From: Megalopta genalis
Lineage: Eukaryota; Arthropoda; Insecta; Hymenoptera; Halictidae
Length of the DNA stretch: 64,000 bases
Assembly: GCF_051020955.1 (NCBI RefSeq)
Contig: NW_027476167.1
Coordinates: 1 to 64,000 of the forward strand
Reading direction: 5' to 3'
The first letter of the stretch is position 1; each line of letters opens with the position of its first letter. Both the position numbers and the translations under genes were made by a program. Below the pieces are notes generated by a model that had not been told where the DNA came from, ran no database searches, and saw only the letters and a program-made list of their open reading frames with translations. Positions 10,545 through 20,783 of this stretch are shown here, one piece after another.

Positions 10545-11045
10545 TGTTCCGGCCGAATCGCGGACCGCGGGTCAACGCACGTTCGACTTTCGATGTACGC
10601 CGTCTCGCCGTTTTTGTCGAATAAACGGCGAGGCGGCAAGACAATAACACGATCGACGTGCGTTGGCCCGACCGTCAAACGCTCGCCTCGGCCTAAATGT
10701 ATACGCGGTGTTTCTGCCTTAGGAGGCAATGACCGGCCTTCGACGCCTGACGATGCTTCTCCTTGAACATCGGCAAGGTGTCTATATATACTGCCGCAAA
10801 TTTGATAACGGGGGATTCTCCAAGATATCGTTATCGTTAATAGTCAAGTTTTATTTAGCGCCCCTTGCGCCTATACGAAGCCGTGCTTCAATTTTATAGT
10901 TCATACGAAGCCATGCTTCAAATCTTATACGTCGAACGGAGCCGTGCTCCAAAGATTGTAAACCGAAGGACTGTGGAGTCCGAATCAATAAATCCTGTCG
11001 TCTCCTCACGACTTCCGGCGGTTTAATTCTGTGCCGTGCGCAACA
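10545..11045 (+). repeat. 3' LTR of the BEL element
   Basis: 501 bp from TGTTCCGGCC to GTGCGCAACA, 99.2 percent identical by eye to 3976-4476. The G-rich run GAAGCGGGCGGTA just upstream may be the polypurine tract. Confidence 0.95.
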
Positions 11046-11811
11046 AATTGAATAAAATGAAGAAATAAAGAATTGAAGAAATGAACAACTGAACAAATGA
11101 ACAAATGAACAAACGAACAAACGAACAAATGAACAAATGAACACATAAACAAATGAACAAATGAAGAAATAAACAAATGAACAAATGAAGAATTGAACAA
11201 ATGAACAAATGAACAAATGAACAAATGAACAAATGAACAAATGAACAAATGAACAAATGAACAAATGAACAAATGAACAAATGAACAAATGAACAAATGA
11301 ACAAATGAACAAATGAACAAATGACCAAATGAACAAATGAACTAATGAACAAATGAACAATTGAACAAATGAACAAATGAACAAATGAACAAATGAACAA
11401 ACGGACAAATGTACAAATGAACAAGTGAACAAATGAACAAATGAACAAATGAAAAAATGAGCGAATAAACAATTGAACGAATGAACAAACGAACAAATGA
11501 ACAAATGAACAAATGAACAAATGAACAAATGAACAAATGAACAAATGAACAAATGAACAAATGAACAAATGAACAAATGAACAAATGAACAAATGAACAA
11601 ATGAACAAATGAACAAATGAACAAATGAACAAATGAACAAATGAACAAATGAACAAATGAACAAATGAACAAATGAACAAATGAACGAATGAACAAATGA
11701 ACAAATGAACGAATGAACGAATGAACAAATGAACAAATGAACAAATGAACAAATGAACAAAAGTACAAATGAACAAATGGTCAAATTTACAAATGAACAA
11801 CTAAACATTAG
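11046..11811. repeat. 8-bp satellite, continuation beyond the BEL element
   Basis: AACAAATG units resume directly after the 3' LTR. They are degenerate for about 150 bp, then regular to about 11800. With 981-3975 this forms one array split by the BEL insertion. Confidence 0.95.
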
Positions 11812-13329
11812 CAATAGTATATTTATATGGGTAATAACAACAAAAGACTTGATTAATTAATCAAATGTTTGTTGTAATATGTGCCTTTTCTGCAGGATCT
11901 TGCTATTCCTGCTGCCCTACAACACATTCTCATCTAGGCCTTGTAAACACAACACGTCAGAAATGTACCGACACCTACAAAAACATATTTCAAGTGTCTT
12001 AGAGATGTTTCGAAACAGACGCCTTTAAATAATCTTGTTTCGGGCGTCGTTTCAACGTCTGAAATAAGATGACTTAAAGAAGTCTATTTGAGCTCGTAAG
12101 ACTTAAAATGGACGAAAAATGGATGTCTATAAGACGTCTTATGCTTATTGGGATATACATAGATTACACGTGTCGCGAGCGTAGGTAACCGAACCGATTC
12201 TAGATGCGCGTATTAGACGCTAGGGAACCAGACCAATCGAAAATACACGTATAGAGTGCAAGGTAGTCGGACAGAGAGGAAATGCGCTTATAGAGAACTG
12301 GACTGGCAAAGCGAGCTGTTCGCTCCCTACCGAATTTTATATCTACAATTTTACGAATTGCTTGCTAGTTGCGTCGTTCCTCTGCAGTTTAGAAAAATGT
12401 AACACTGGGGTTCGCGTCGGTGAAGGTGGAAAAAAAGCGTCATTTTTCCCAATATATAAACTTTATTCAAACTCTATCTTAACTTATCGGTGGATGAATT
12501 AACAATTAAAATCTATTATTATAAACAAATATTTCGGTGAGATTTCGAGGTCTAAACAACACAATTAAATTAATCTGTAATCGAAAATAACAAACTCAAA
12601 TAATCTTTAAAAAATTAATCTTTAAAAAATTAACAAAAATAAATTATCCTCTTCTATATAACAAAATTAACATATTATTGTGGGAGTAAGCTCTTCCTTG
12701 TAGGTATCGTTAATAGCCTGTTCCATTTGCATCATCAAATCGCTTAGTTAACATCACGTGATTGCATTTCCCGTTTTTAACATGATGGATCCTTTCAAAC
12801 AGTGGAGAAGTCGATGTTAAATGATCGGAATATTTTCAAATTTGGCTAAAATTATCGCCATATTTCGAGCATTGTATGTATATAAGAGCGAGCTCGTGGA
12901 TTATAAAATTAACTGCTCCTTTAACCAATTGTTTTGGCAAAGATTGCTACGGCCTGCATGTTTGCTGTGCTTCTTCAATTTCACGTTTTCGAACTATAAA
13001 AGGAATTACATTAGTTACTTGTACCACTTCTTCTATGTTCTTGCTATTTCTCGGGCTATCAAGATATTCCTCTAGCTGTCACACTAACTCCTCTTTTATC
13101 TAGAAGATCCCAGAGAGCTTGTTGCTATTTTTACAATCTCCTTTGCTCTTACTCTGATTACTAGTACATTTCCGGGTTTTTCTCTTAGGATCATTTTGTT
13201 GTGAACTATCCCAATCTTGTCTTTGGCCCGTTTCTACTAGATATGCTAATCAGATAAATGGCTTAGATTGGTTATTTTACCTTCTACACCAATATTCTGC
13301 TCAACTAAGAAAGCAATGTAACACGCGAT
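11812..13329. other. AT-rich stretch without a recognised gene
   Basis: No convincing coding region was seen. Short ORFs at 12821-13103 have no recognised motif. Near 12000-12130 there are several ACGTCT/AGACGT palindromic motifs that could belong to a small inverted-repeat element, but no boundaries could be set. Confidence 0.5.
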
Positions 13330-13543
13330 GAATGACCGTCTTTGATTGGTGGAGAAGACCACACCAAAAAAGGTATATAAGCAGGCGATTTTCAGTTGCC
13401 GGTCTCTCAGTTGATTTTGGTCGCTCAGTCAGTTCGTACATATACCTTCTCTCAAATAAAAGTAAAAATAAAGCTTTTTAAGAAAAAGAATTAATATCAT
13501 ATTTATTTGAGAAATAATCCAAGCCTTAATCCCAATACCGATA
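13330..13543 (+). repeat. Promoter-like segment shared with 42810-43020
   Basis: It contains a TATA box (GGTATATAAGC, about 13371-13381), then GGTCGCTCAGTC, CGTACATATA, AAATAAAA, and ends AATAATCCAAGCC(T/A)TAATCCCAATA. The same ordered motifs occur at 42810-43020, so this is a repeat family with its own promoter, possibly an LTR or element terminus. Its right edge abuts the truncated Polinton-like ORF. Confidence 0.6.
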
Positions 13544-13686
13544 TTTGAACTGATGTTTGGTATCGTGTAATAAGGTTGCAAATCGAGCAGACCCAATTCG
13601 TAATCGGCATTGTTGAGATCTATAGGCGGGAAGTACTTGGACGATAACACGCTACTTCTTCCCGATAACGTGAACGTGTATGACAT
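13544..13686 (-). pseudogene. Polinton-type penton-like ORF, N-terminal fragment
   Basis: The ATG at 13686 begins MSYTFTLSGRSSVLSSKYFP and continues PPIDLNNADYELGLLDLQPY to about TIPNISS. The pattern PPIxL...YELGL...IPN is what I recall for a Polinton/adintovirus-like structural ORF in insects, probably the penton-type capsid protein. That naming is less sure than the family assignment. The ATG is 12 bp after the protease stop on the same strand, as expected of a compact viral operon. After about 47 codons the homology stops at the shared repeat 13330-13543, so most of the gene is lost. Confidence 0.5.
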
Positions 13687-13698
13687 TCTTGCGACGGA

Positions 13699-14027
13699 CT
13701 ATATTAGAGTTCCTCGCAGAAATTTCACACACAATTGCCCGCACACGCTTTCGTTGTAACTTTGATAAATCTTGTGATTGTACGTGATGGTCGGAAATAA
13801 TGAATCAATTCGATCGGTGGTCGAAGATCTCCAAAACTATCGAAGTAACTGACTCGCGAATCATGCTTTATATACGCCACCCAGTGCGTTCCTGAACCAT
13901 GACCGCCATCCAGATTCACTATTCCTCATTCGTTTACCCATATTTGTTTCGGCAATTCATCGCGCATGAAAACTCCGCGAAAATGCGATAATCTTTCCTT
14001 TCTTTTGACTTTTTTTTTCTTCTTCAT
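13699..14027 (-). pseudogene. Adenain-like cysteine protease of a Polinton-type element, broken
   Basis: From an ATG at 14027 the frame reads a lysine-rich start, FRGVFMRDELPKQI, then NLDGGHGSGTHWVAYIK (catalytic His) and VSYFDSFGDLRPP (acidic residue). A second frame carries NESVCGQLCVKFL with the catalytic Cys and ends at 13699. H...D...C in this order is the adenovirus-protease (C5-like) arrangement used by Polintons to mature capsids. An in-frame TGA lies at 13926-13928 and a frameshift at about 13790-13810. The two frames are reported separately and not joined. Confidence 0.78.
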
Positions 14028-14229
14028 TCCTTTTCCACGTTTGTACGGCGCGAGATACACTCCGCGACCATCCATAGCGCGATTGTGTCGTCGCGCTTCT
14101 TCCAATTATTTCTTCGCAGCTTTCGCATCGTTTATTGTTTTGATCACCCCAGCGCAGCGCCATCTGTCAACGCTTCCAAAGCTCCCAAAGCGGGTAATAA
14201 CAGCGATAGAAAACCGCCTCGTTTGGTGA
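14028..14229 (-). pseudogene. Minor-capsid-like (pVI-type) ORF remnant
   Basis: Just upstream of the protease on the minus strand, broken frames show VIKTINDAKAAKK, an in-frame stop, then LEEARRHNRAMDGRGVYLAPYKRGKG. Short alanine-rich helices followed by GRGxYLxPYKRGKG are typical of the minor capsid/membrane-lytic ORF next to the protease in Polinton-like elements. Frameshifts and stops make it a pseudogene. The plus-strand frame over the same DNA (13966-14229) is a shadow. Identification is from motif memory and gene order. Confidence 0.5.
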
Positions 14230-14599
14230 TAGGTAGAATTCTTTCGATACTGTTTCTACCTTCTTTCTTTTTCCTTTGACTGTTCGTCGGTCCTCCTCCT
14301 CCTTCTTCTTTTTCTTCAGACCCATACCTAATCTTATCAGAGCTGTTTTTACCAGTCTGTAACGGTATAGAGAGCTGTTTTTACCAGTGTGTAACGGTAT
14401 ACAGAGCTGTTTTTACCAGTCTGTAAATGGTATATGGAGCTGTTATGCCAAGGTTTGTTTTATTTTTCTGTTGATTATGAAAAAAGAAAAAATGTACGTA
14501 CGTCAGTTTACATGGAGATGCGCTCTATCATTGGAATACGGGCAGACTGATATCTACAGTTTCGTACGACAGTCCTTGAATGTCCGGGTTCCGACCTGC

Positions 14600-15222
14600 C
14601 GCACGTTCGACGATCACGATGTGATAATTCGGAAACACGGATCATTGCTACCGAGTAGTATACGGTGCGTGATAAGCGGCCCGTGAGGATGTGGTAAAAC
14701 GAACGTTATGATTAGTTTGTTGGAGAGTCTGAATTGGCTGCGATTCGCAAACGTGTCCGTGTATTCGAAATCGCTGCGTCAACCAAAGTATCAATACTTG
14801 AGCAACTTGCTCTCGTCCGTGGGGGATGTAGGTTATTTTGTCTACTCGGACAACGCGGACGTGATTCTCCCGGCAGATGTTCGGCCGAATTCAATATTTA
14901 TCTTTGACGACGTTACTTGCGACGAACAGGATGTCATGAGAGAATATTTCGCGATAGGCAGACATTCGCACGTCGATTGTTTCTATTTGTCGCAATCGTA
15001 CGCGAGAATACCCAAACATTTGATTCACGACAATGCGAATCTAGTGATTCTATTCAATCAAGATGTCACGAATTATGTGAATACAGATATGTCGTTCGAA
15101 ACTTTCAACGCACTTTGTACGAGATGTTGGCGAAACAAGTACGGATTCCTTGTAATCGACAAAGACAGCCCTGCGAATCGTGATCGTTATAGGCCCGGTT
15201 TAACGAATTCGCCGTGCTGTGA
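14600..15222 (+). pseudogene. Polinton-type DNA-packaging ATPase, broken
   Basis: The frame shows DDHDVIIRKHGSLLPSSIRC, then the Walker A region (SGP, a TGA at 14684-14686, GCGKTNVMISLLE). After it come NVSVYSKSLRQPKYQYL, Walker B SIFIFDDVTCDEQD, GRHSHVDCFYLSQSYARIPK and NKYGFLVIDKDS. This is the FtsK/HerA-like (A32-type) ATPase that packages DNA in Polintons. The stop inside Walker A is in frame with both flanks. Near 15197-15200 a shift into another frame gives a stop at 15220-15222, close to the usual end, while the main frame runs on to 15289. It faces away from the protease gene cluster, a divergent arrangement. Confidence 0.8.
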
Positions 15223-15275
15223 TCGGGGCTCATTTGGACTGCAAGAGTCGTTGAAGTCCCATCGTACCGCCCGAT

Positions 15276-15506
15276 ATGCGTCGGTCTAAGGAAAACCGGC
15301 GAATCGCGATCGCCAAAGAAATAGCCAAGACCAGTGACGTCATACGTAAAAAGATTTTAGCTCTGAAGGTTGGGAAAATGAATACGGAGTCGAACATTGA
15401 GACGAATTTACGCCCGATCGAGGAGCCGTTGAAACAGTTGGTTCAAAATACAGCTACGGAAGCGAACGATAATATGCCGATCGCGGATCGGCCGTTGGAT
15501 CCGTAA
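15276..15506 (+). CDS. Small lysine-rich ORF between ATPase and DUF8207-type gene
   Basis: A 76-codon ORF beginning MRRSKENRRIAIAKEIAKTS, with a basic N-terminus and a polar, acidic tail. It lies between the ATPase and the next gene with only an 18-bp gap downstream, which fits a compact viral-type gene array. Similar short charged ORFs stand before DUF8207-type genes as I recall, and it may be the upstream part of that protein split by a stop. No catalytic motif is seen. Confidence 0.45.
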   Translation: MRRSKENRRIAIAKEIAKTSDVIRKKILALKVGKMNTESNIETNLRPIEEPLKQLVQNTATEANDNMPIADRPLDP

Positions 15507-15524
15507 ACGCAGTCGCTATTCTCT

Positions 15525-16670
15525 ATGAAGAAAGTAGAGAGAAAATGGAACAAGAAGAAGAAGAGGAAGCATGACGAAGCAGCTTTAACGCCAAGGATGC
15601 ATTTGAAGAAGAAAAAGAAAATATATTCCCCTGTCCTTACCAACGATGACATCGGGTATGTGTTGTACGACGACGACGATGACGACGACGACAGTGGCAA
15701 CAGTGACCTTAACGAGGCGAGTGGCAATAAGGCGCTCGAACCGATACCTACGATACTTTCGGAGCAACAGGAGAAAGCTTTCGAATCGTCTCCAACGGCC
15801 ACAGCATCGTTGGAATCATCGGTGCGAAACATTTTGAAAAGTCCTGAAACGCACCGCGATGAATACGAACATTTATTCAACAATCTTGGACCTTTAGCGA
15901 GCAAATACTTCCGCAATTTCTTTAGCGGACCACCGAAAAATTTGGACAACGTGTACGGAGTGTATTTTCACAATGACAAACTGATGCTTGGAAACACCAC
16001 GTTTGATGTTGAAAGCAATGACGATATCGTTATCAATGAAATTAGGTACGGGGGAACTCCAGGTCACTACGAATTGATATTCAAAAGAATACCCGACGAG
16101 AACCTGTACACCGAGGTCGATAAGGATATTTACAGAAACATTCTCATCACTACGCGCGCGTATCAGCGAGGTAACCAGATAATGGGGAATAAGGGTTACA
16201 AGTACAAAACTATCATGGGACCGATGTTTTCGACGTTGCGCGGAATGGGTATACAATTTCCAACGATGATGCGTGTAACCAACAATCCGATCGATTACGT
16301 GCATTGGGGCGATCCGAACGAGCTGGCGGATCGTTTGAAATTGCTGATGGCATCGAAAAATGCCGGGCCCAATGGTCACGACAACGAAATAATATCCGTA
16401 ATCGAAGAACTTCGAAGAAGTCGGATTGATTATAAATTAAATCGTTCGATACTCGTTACTGCAGTAATGAATGAAATGCCTGTTGATAAATTTAACAGGT
16501 GGTTCGATAGAACGAGCATTCCTTGGAATTGCTGCGAAACCAATCAAACGATATCTGTGGACGAAAATTGGAACGATAGATTTACAAATATTGAGTTGAG
16601 ACTCGACCACGTTTGTCAACAAATACATCATATTAAACAACAACAACAACAAGAGCTGCTCGAAACATAG
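15525..16670 (+). CDS. DUF8207-type protein of a Polinton-like element
   Basis: An intact 381-codon ORF. The N-terminal ~30 residues are lysine-rich. An aspartate run (DDDDDDDD) follows near residue 50. Residues ~105-300 show YGVYFHNDKLMLGNTTFDVE, YGGTPGHYELIFKRIPDENL, IMGNKGYKYK, IDYVHWGDPNELADRLKLL and HDNEIISVIEELRR, which I recognise as the DUF8207 family found in insect Polinton-like loci. The C-terminus is polar with a glutamine run (HHIKQQQQQE). Function is unknown; the neighbourhood suggests a virion-related role. It is the only long intact frame in this module, although its neighbours are broken. The tail after IEELRRS (MNEMPVDKFNRWFD) may be a second small ORF fused by decay. Confidence 0.75.
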   Translation: MKKVERKWNKKKKRKHDEAALTPRMHLKKKKKIYSPVLTNDDIGYVLYDDDDDDDDSGNSDLNEASGNKALEPIPTILSEQQEKAFESSPTATASLESSVRNILKSPETHRDEYEHLFNNLGPLASKYFRNFFSGPPKNLDNVYGVYFHNDKLMLGNTTFDVESNDDIVINEIRYGGTPGHYELIFKRIPDENLYTEVDKDIYRNILITTRAYQRGNQIMGNKGYKYKTIMGPMFSTLRGMGIQFPTMMRVTNNPIDYVHWGDPNELADRLKLLMASKNAGPNGHDNEIISVIEELRRSRIDYKLNRSILVTAVMNEMPVDKFNRWFDRTSIPWNCCETNQTISVDENWNDRFTNIELRLDHVCQQIHHIKQQQQQELLET

Positions 16671-16841
16671 ATGAGGAAGATAATGATTGAACCGAGAAAT
16701 GAGAAAAATGTTGCGCTATTGGCAGCGTCAGCAACCGAAGAAACCTCGGTAGCATAAAGTTAAACGAAGAATTCGTTCATCTGTCGTTTTGAAGCGACCG
16801 CGAACCCGATAAAGCAAGAGAGAGAGGTGTCAGTGGTAATC

Positions 16842-16950
16842 ATGGGTGATGAGAACGTAAAGTTGGTGAACGAACTGCATGCTCCGGCGAGGCGTTTCTT
16901 CCCGCGCAGGCGAGTGATCGTGCGAGGACTCGACGATCTTGTAAGGGCCT
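16842..16950 (+). pseudogene. Polinton-type integrase, N-terminal stub
   Basis: An ATG at 16842 begins MGDENVKLVNELHAPARRFF and continues PRRRVIVRGLDDL. This matches, from memory, the start of the retroviral-like integrase of insect Polinton-like elements, where the next residues would lead into the catalytic core. Homology stops at about 16945, just before the LTR at 16964. No catalytic residue remains. Its position after the DUF8207-type gene on the same strand supports the assignment. Confidence 0.6.
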
Positions 16951-16963
16951 CAATACATTCTCA

Positions 16964-17261
16964 TGTTACATACAGACACTACGTCATCCGGAAGATAACC
17001 CACCTAAGATCCTGCACATGGCCCCATCGCCGAATATTCTGGAAGCTCCAACCCCTGACAAAGACCGATATAAATACCAGTCTCCAACGCCCCAAACCTC
17101 AGTCTTGACGAATCCTCCACCAGCTACGGAACTATTGTACTCGGTATAAACTATTGTAAATCGTATAAAGCTTTTATTATTTGTAATAAAGAGTTAGAGA
17201 ATTGGGCAACGGCTCAACTCATTCTTTTTTTTTATACTTCTTGGTATCGTTTTACGTAACA
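16964..17261 (+). repeat. LTR-like segment, 298 bp
   Basis: It begins TGTTACATA and ends TTTTACGTAACA. A TATA box lies at about 17068-17077 (GATATAAATACC) and a poly(A) signal AATAAA at about 17185. About 15 bp later comes TGGCAAGCC, which could be a primer-binding site. No clean target duplication adjoins the ends. The 11-mer ATACATTCTCA occurs just before it (16953-16963) and again at 17323-17333, so the inserted unit may be LTR plus ~61 bp of leader. Confidence 0.6.
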
Positions 17262-18846
17262 GTCTCTGGCAAGCCGACTTCGTCGAGGTTCAACGATATG
17301 CTAGAGATAATAGAGGACATCGATACATTCTCACGATAATCGATAATAAATCGATCTAATAAACAAATCCTTTACGTCTCTTAAGGCGATTATTTATTAT
17401 TAAATCAGCTTTGCAAATCATTCGTTGAATACTGTTCGGACATGGAATTATTTAAATTAAAATATCATTTACGAATTTTGTTAATCTTCACTGTACACCT
17501 TGCATAAAAATTTCATATGGTACACATGAGGTGTCATGCACACCAGAAAATTAAAACGGCTGTCACGGTTAAACTACATATTATTTCGGATCCGAAAAAT
17601 TAGTAAATATTCTACAGACGTTCTAAAATAAAGATGAACAGCACTTTTTTTAAAACTATCACTTTTACATAGTAAAAAAAAATCCGGGAAGTTCACGCTT
17701 CGTGACTTGTTCAGTACTTCGAACGCGGCTCGAGTCCGTCCGGACCTTCTGTCACAGTCTCGTGCTGCGGGCTCTCGAACTTCGTGTCGTCACCTCCCAT
17801 TGGTCAGTGTTTTTCGTTAATAACTCGTAAACAAAGCTGCAGATTGCATTTTCGCGAAGGAAAAAGTTACTTAGTATGACCTCAGCTACCCCACATTTCC
17901 GTATTGCAAGACATTTTTGGGACACCCTGTATAATAAATACATATTTAAATATATATTTACGCGTCTTATTATAATATATATTAATATCTATATAAAATA
18001 TAAATCACAGGATTATTAAATTTATTAATATATATTTTTAATAGATCAACTATAAATTTAGAAATATTATCTGTCCTCATAGATATATTTAAATGGATCC
18101 ATTAAACAAATAATTAATATTTAATAAATATCTTTATATATTCATAGATTAATTAACAATTCTACTTCAAAAGAAGTAATCTAAATTTATAAATCTTTAC
18201 ATCTTAACATTATTCTTAAATATAATTAACTTATGATATACTATTAATTATTTAATAACATACAAATATTTAACCAATAAACAACTACTCCAGGTATATC
18301 TTCAATTTTTCTTGCAAAAGTTACGAGGCATCCTATTCTATTCTATTCTATTCTATCATCTATTCTATTCATCCTATCCAATTTCTCCAAATCCTATCTT
18401 GATTACTAGGTAGCCATCCGTGCTGAAAGAAGCATCGGCTGGTCCACGCAATCTCCCTTATAAAAAATCCCAATCGCATCGAACCTGTGACCACGCAAAG
18501 CTGCCTGGCCCTCGACTTGTAACATAGCAAATGCTCCTGCGTGGTTGCATGCATAGCACTCCTATTATCTCTTTTTACAATTCGCACGTCCAATAATTAC
18601 ATTTCATTTACCCCCGTCCCTGACGCATCTCAAGCAACTGTAACCAACAAACTGCAGATCTTGTACACTCTCTCTGCTCAACAGAACACTCAACGTTGAA
18701 GTTCTTCACGTTATCTAGAGCAACAACCACTACAGGAGCTACAAGCTCAACAAAGTACAACAATCATAACAACGAACTCCTCTTTCCCTCCCTTCCTCCC
18801 AACTCCAATAATCTTGAAACCTACTAATTCTCGAGCCTTAACAAAT
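17262..18846. other. AT-rich stretch without a recognised gene
   Basis: No gene was recognised. At about 17919-17933 the motif GGGACACCCTGTAT appears, a common terminal sequence of insect repeats. Its reverse complement occurs at about 31452. ORFs in the range lack motifs. Confidence 0.5.
18332..18375. repeat. (TATTC)n microsatellite
   Basis: A short run of TATTC pentamers with one interruption (CATC). Confidence 0.85.
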
Positions 18847-19367
18847 AGTTAACTCCGACTCTCAGCACTTTTCCACGTACAATCCTAATCCAACTTGACT
18901 TGACCCCATCACACCCAAAGCAATAAATGATAATACACCACTACTCACTCAATCCAACACCCCCACTTCCTTGTGAAGCAGGACAACATTCCCACGTCCC
19001 CGACGCCTAATCTAATCGCACCGGATACGCTATTATAAACACTTACATGTATAAAAACGCGTGGACCTCCGAATAAAGCAGTCATTGACGAGTTCGATTC
19101 CAACCAAGCCACATCTCGTTCGTCTCATTAAAACCTTCATTATTCGCTCCGTGTTCTGAGCGTTACTTTTGGTATTTTCTACGGAAATACTTAATTACTT
19201 TCGTTCAGACAAGATCTTTCGCGAACTTCAAGTAATAATTCTAAGTTTCGCGATTATTTGAACTTAACCTTCTTCATACGAATCGGTGAATTCGCCTGTA
19301 CGATAGAAGAGTATAAAGGAGCATATGTCATTTCTTCGAGATCTGATACGGTCCCGTGACATATAAT
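18847..19367 (+). repeat. Candidate 5' LTR of the gypsy element
   Basis: The right edge is set by the primer-binding site. The left edge is tentative, chosen at AGTTAACTCC because errantivirus LTRs often begin AGTTA. A TATA box (TATAAAAA, 19050-19057) and AATAAA (19072-19077) lie inside. The partner LTR is absent, so the start cannot be confirmed. Confidence 0.45.
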
Positions 19368-19385
19368 TGGCGATCCTGCCAGGAT
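19368..19385 (+). promoter_or_regulatory. Primer-binding site of the gypsy element
   Basis: TGGCGATCCTGCCAGGAT follows ATATAAT. TGGCG starts are usual for gypsy-type primer-binding sites. It sits about 200 bp before gag. Confidence 0.65.
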
Positions 19386-19566
19386 CCAATCAATTCAAGA
19401 GGAGGAAACAGCCTACGGTGCGATCTACGGAACAATTACCGCTGGGACTACGTGTGCCACACTCACTCTGGACGATTGGAACGAGTTATTCAAAGGTAAG
19501 GAGTTCACGATATATCGGAACCCTCATCCAATTCTATCCTCAGACGACGAACTATATCACACCACA

Positions 19567-20783
19567 ATGAGCAACCCAAGAGCAAGCTCACCCACGTCAA
19601 GCTTGACGAATACCTTAGAATCCATAATGGCTCAATTAAAACGTATCCAAGATACGCAAACTCAAATACAAGGAGCTCTACGGACACTGCAGGAGAGAAT
19701 CGAAACCACCGATCGAACATTCGAAGTGCAAACGAGCGAATTTCGACGAGCATTCGCCTCGCTAGGAATCAACGCACTTTCTGATGGAGCAGCCGTCACC
19801 GAAGACGATGACGAAGAATATCGCGAGGTACGACCATCCGTACCGTTACCAAAGAACGGACCAGCAACCCAGCAAGAACAAAGCACGTTGAGCAGAGCTA
19901 ACGAAATAGTTCGCACCATCAAGATCCTACGAGGTAAGGACGACATGGGAGTGGAAGAATTTATCAAACAGGTAAAGTTCGCCCGTACCACCTGTAGTGA
20001 ACCAGTCATCCTGCTAATACTCATTTTGGCGGAAATAATTACCGAAAATGCAGAACGATGTATTCGATACCACAATATCGGAACATACGAAGAATTGTAC
20101 CAAGCTTTAAGAACACAGGTGTCTACACCAGTTACCACCAACGGCTGCCGCAACAAACTGCTTTCCACCAGACAAGGATTCGGAGAATCAGTAACGCAGT
20201 ACAGTCTAAGATTCCGAGAAGCACTGAGCGAACTTCTCTATGCAGTTCAAGCGAAGCATTCTAACGCCACCGCGCGACGCATTGCTATCGCAGAAGAAGA
20301 AGAAGAAGCAATCCGCACGTACACTATGAATCTTCAAGAAAAGATCGGAACTATGGTCATAGCGGCCAACCCAAAAACGTTAACCGAAGCACAATCAAAA
20401 GCAACCGACATCGAACTTTGGACTCATTAACCGCCCACCTCAACCGACTAGACATATCCCACGACCAAACTTTACCCTGAACAGACAATCGGAAAGATTA
20501 GACCAACCACGTACACTTACCTGCGACTTTTGCAAACGAAACGGACATACCAAAGACAACTGCTTTCAGTACAAAAATTTTCAGCAGCGACAGAACGGAA
20601 AAATTCCACCACGCGTGAATCACCTAAACGAAGTAACACAGACCGACACGGTGACAGAAACAAAACAGTACGACGAGATACAGCAAGAATACACTACACA
20701 CAAGGAAAATTACGACACATACAATGCGAACGAGACACTACAGGAAGAATACGACGATTTTTACTCGACACTGGAGCAGGAGT
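19567..20783 (+). pseudogene. Gypsy gag, one frameshift
   Basis: The ATG at 19567 opens a 287-codon frame: a serine-rich start, a coiled-coil-like stretch (LKRIQDTQTQIQGALRTLQE), then the capsid-like core with ILRGKDDMGVEEFIKQVK, CIRYHNIGTYEELYQALRTQ and QGFGESVTQYSLRFREALSE. The frame shifts near 20405-20425. The next frame carries one zinc knuckle, CDFCKRNGHTKDNCF, at 20522-20566 and ends at a TAA at about 20783. The end overlaps the pol frame, which lies in the -1 frame relative to this tail, the usual errantivirus layout. Gag would bind RNA and form the particle core. Confidence 0.82.

Larger units (their letters stand above)
3976..11045 (+). mobile_element. BEL/Pao LTR retrotransposon, nearly complete, inactive
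   Basis: The element has 501-bp LTRs at both ends, a primer-binding site, and BEL-type gag, aspartic protease, reverse transcriptase, RNase H and integrase in BEL order. It is inserted in the 8-bp satellite, which flanks both sides. The 5-bp flanks are CATTG on the left and AATTG on the right, one mismatch, which fits a 5-bp target duplication with one change. The reading frame is broken by at least two in-frame stops before the integrase, one more inside pol, several frameshifts, and a 633-bp insertion in the integrase. The LTRs differ at only 4 of 501 positions, so insertion was recent. Confidence 0.93.

Noticed and set aside
13966..14279. Plus-strand ORFs at 13966-14279
   Set aside because: They lie antisense to the protease and minor-capsid-like remnants and have no motif.
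15894..16652. Minus-strand ORFs opposite the DUF8207-type gene
   Set aside because: Shadows of the well-supported plus-strand frame.
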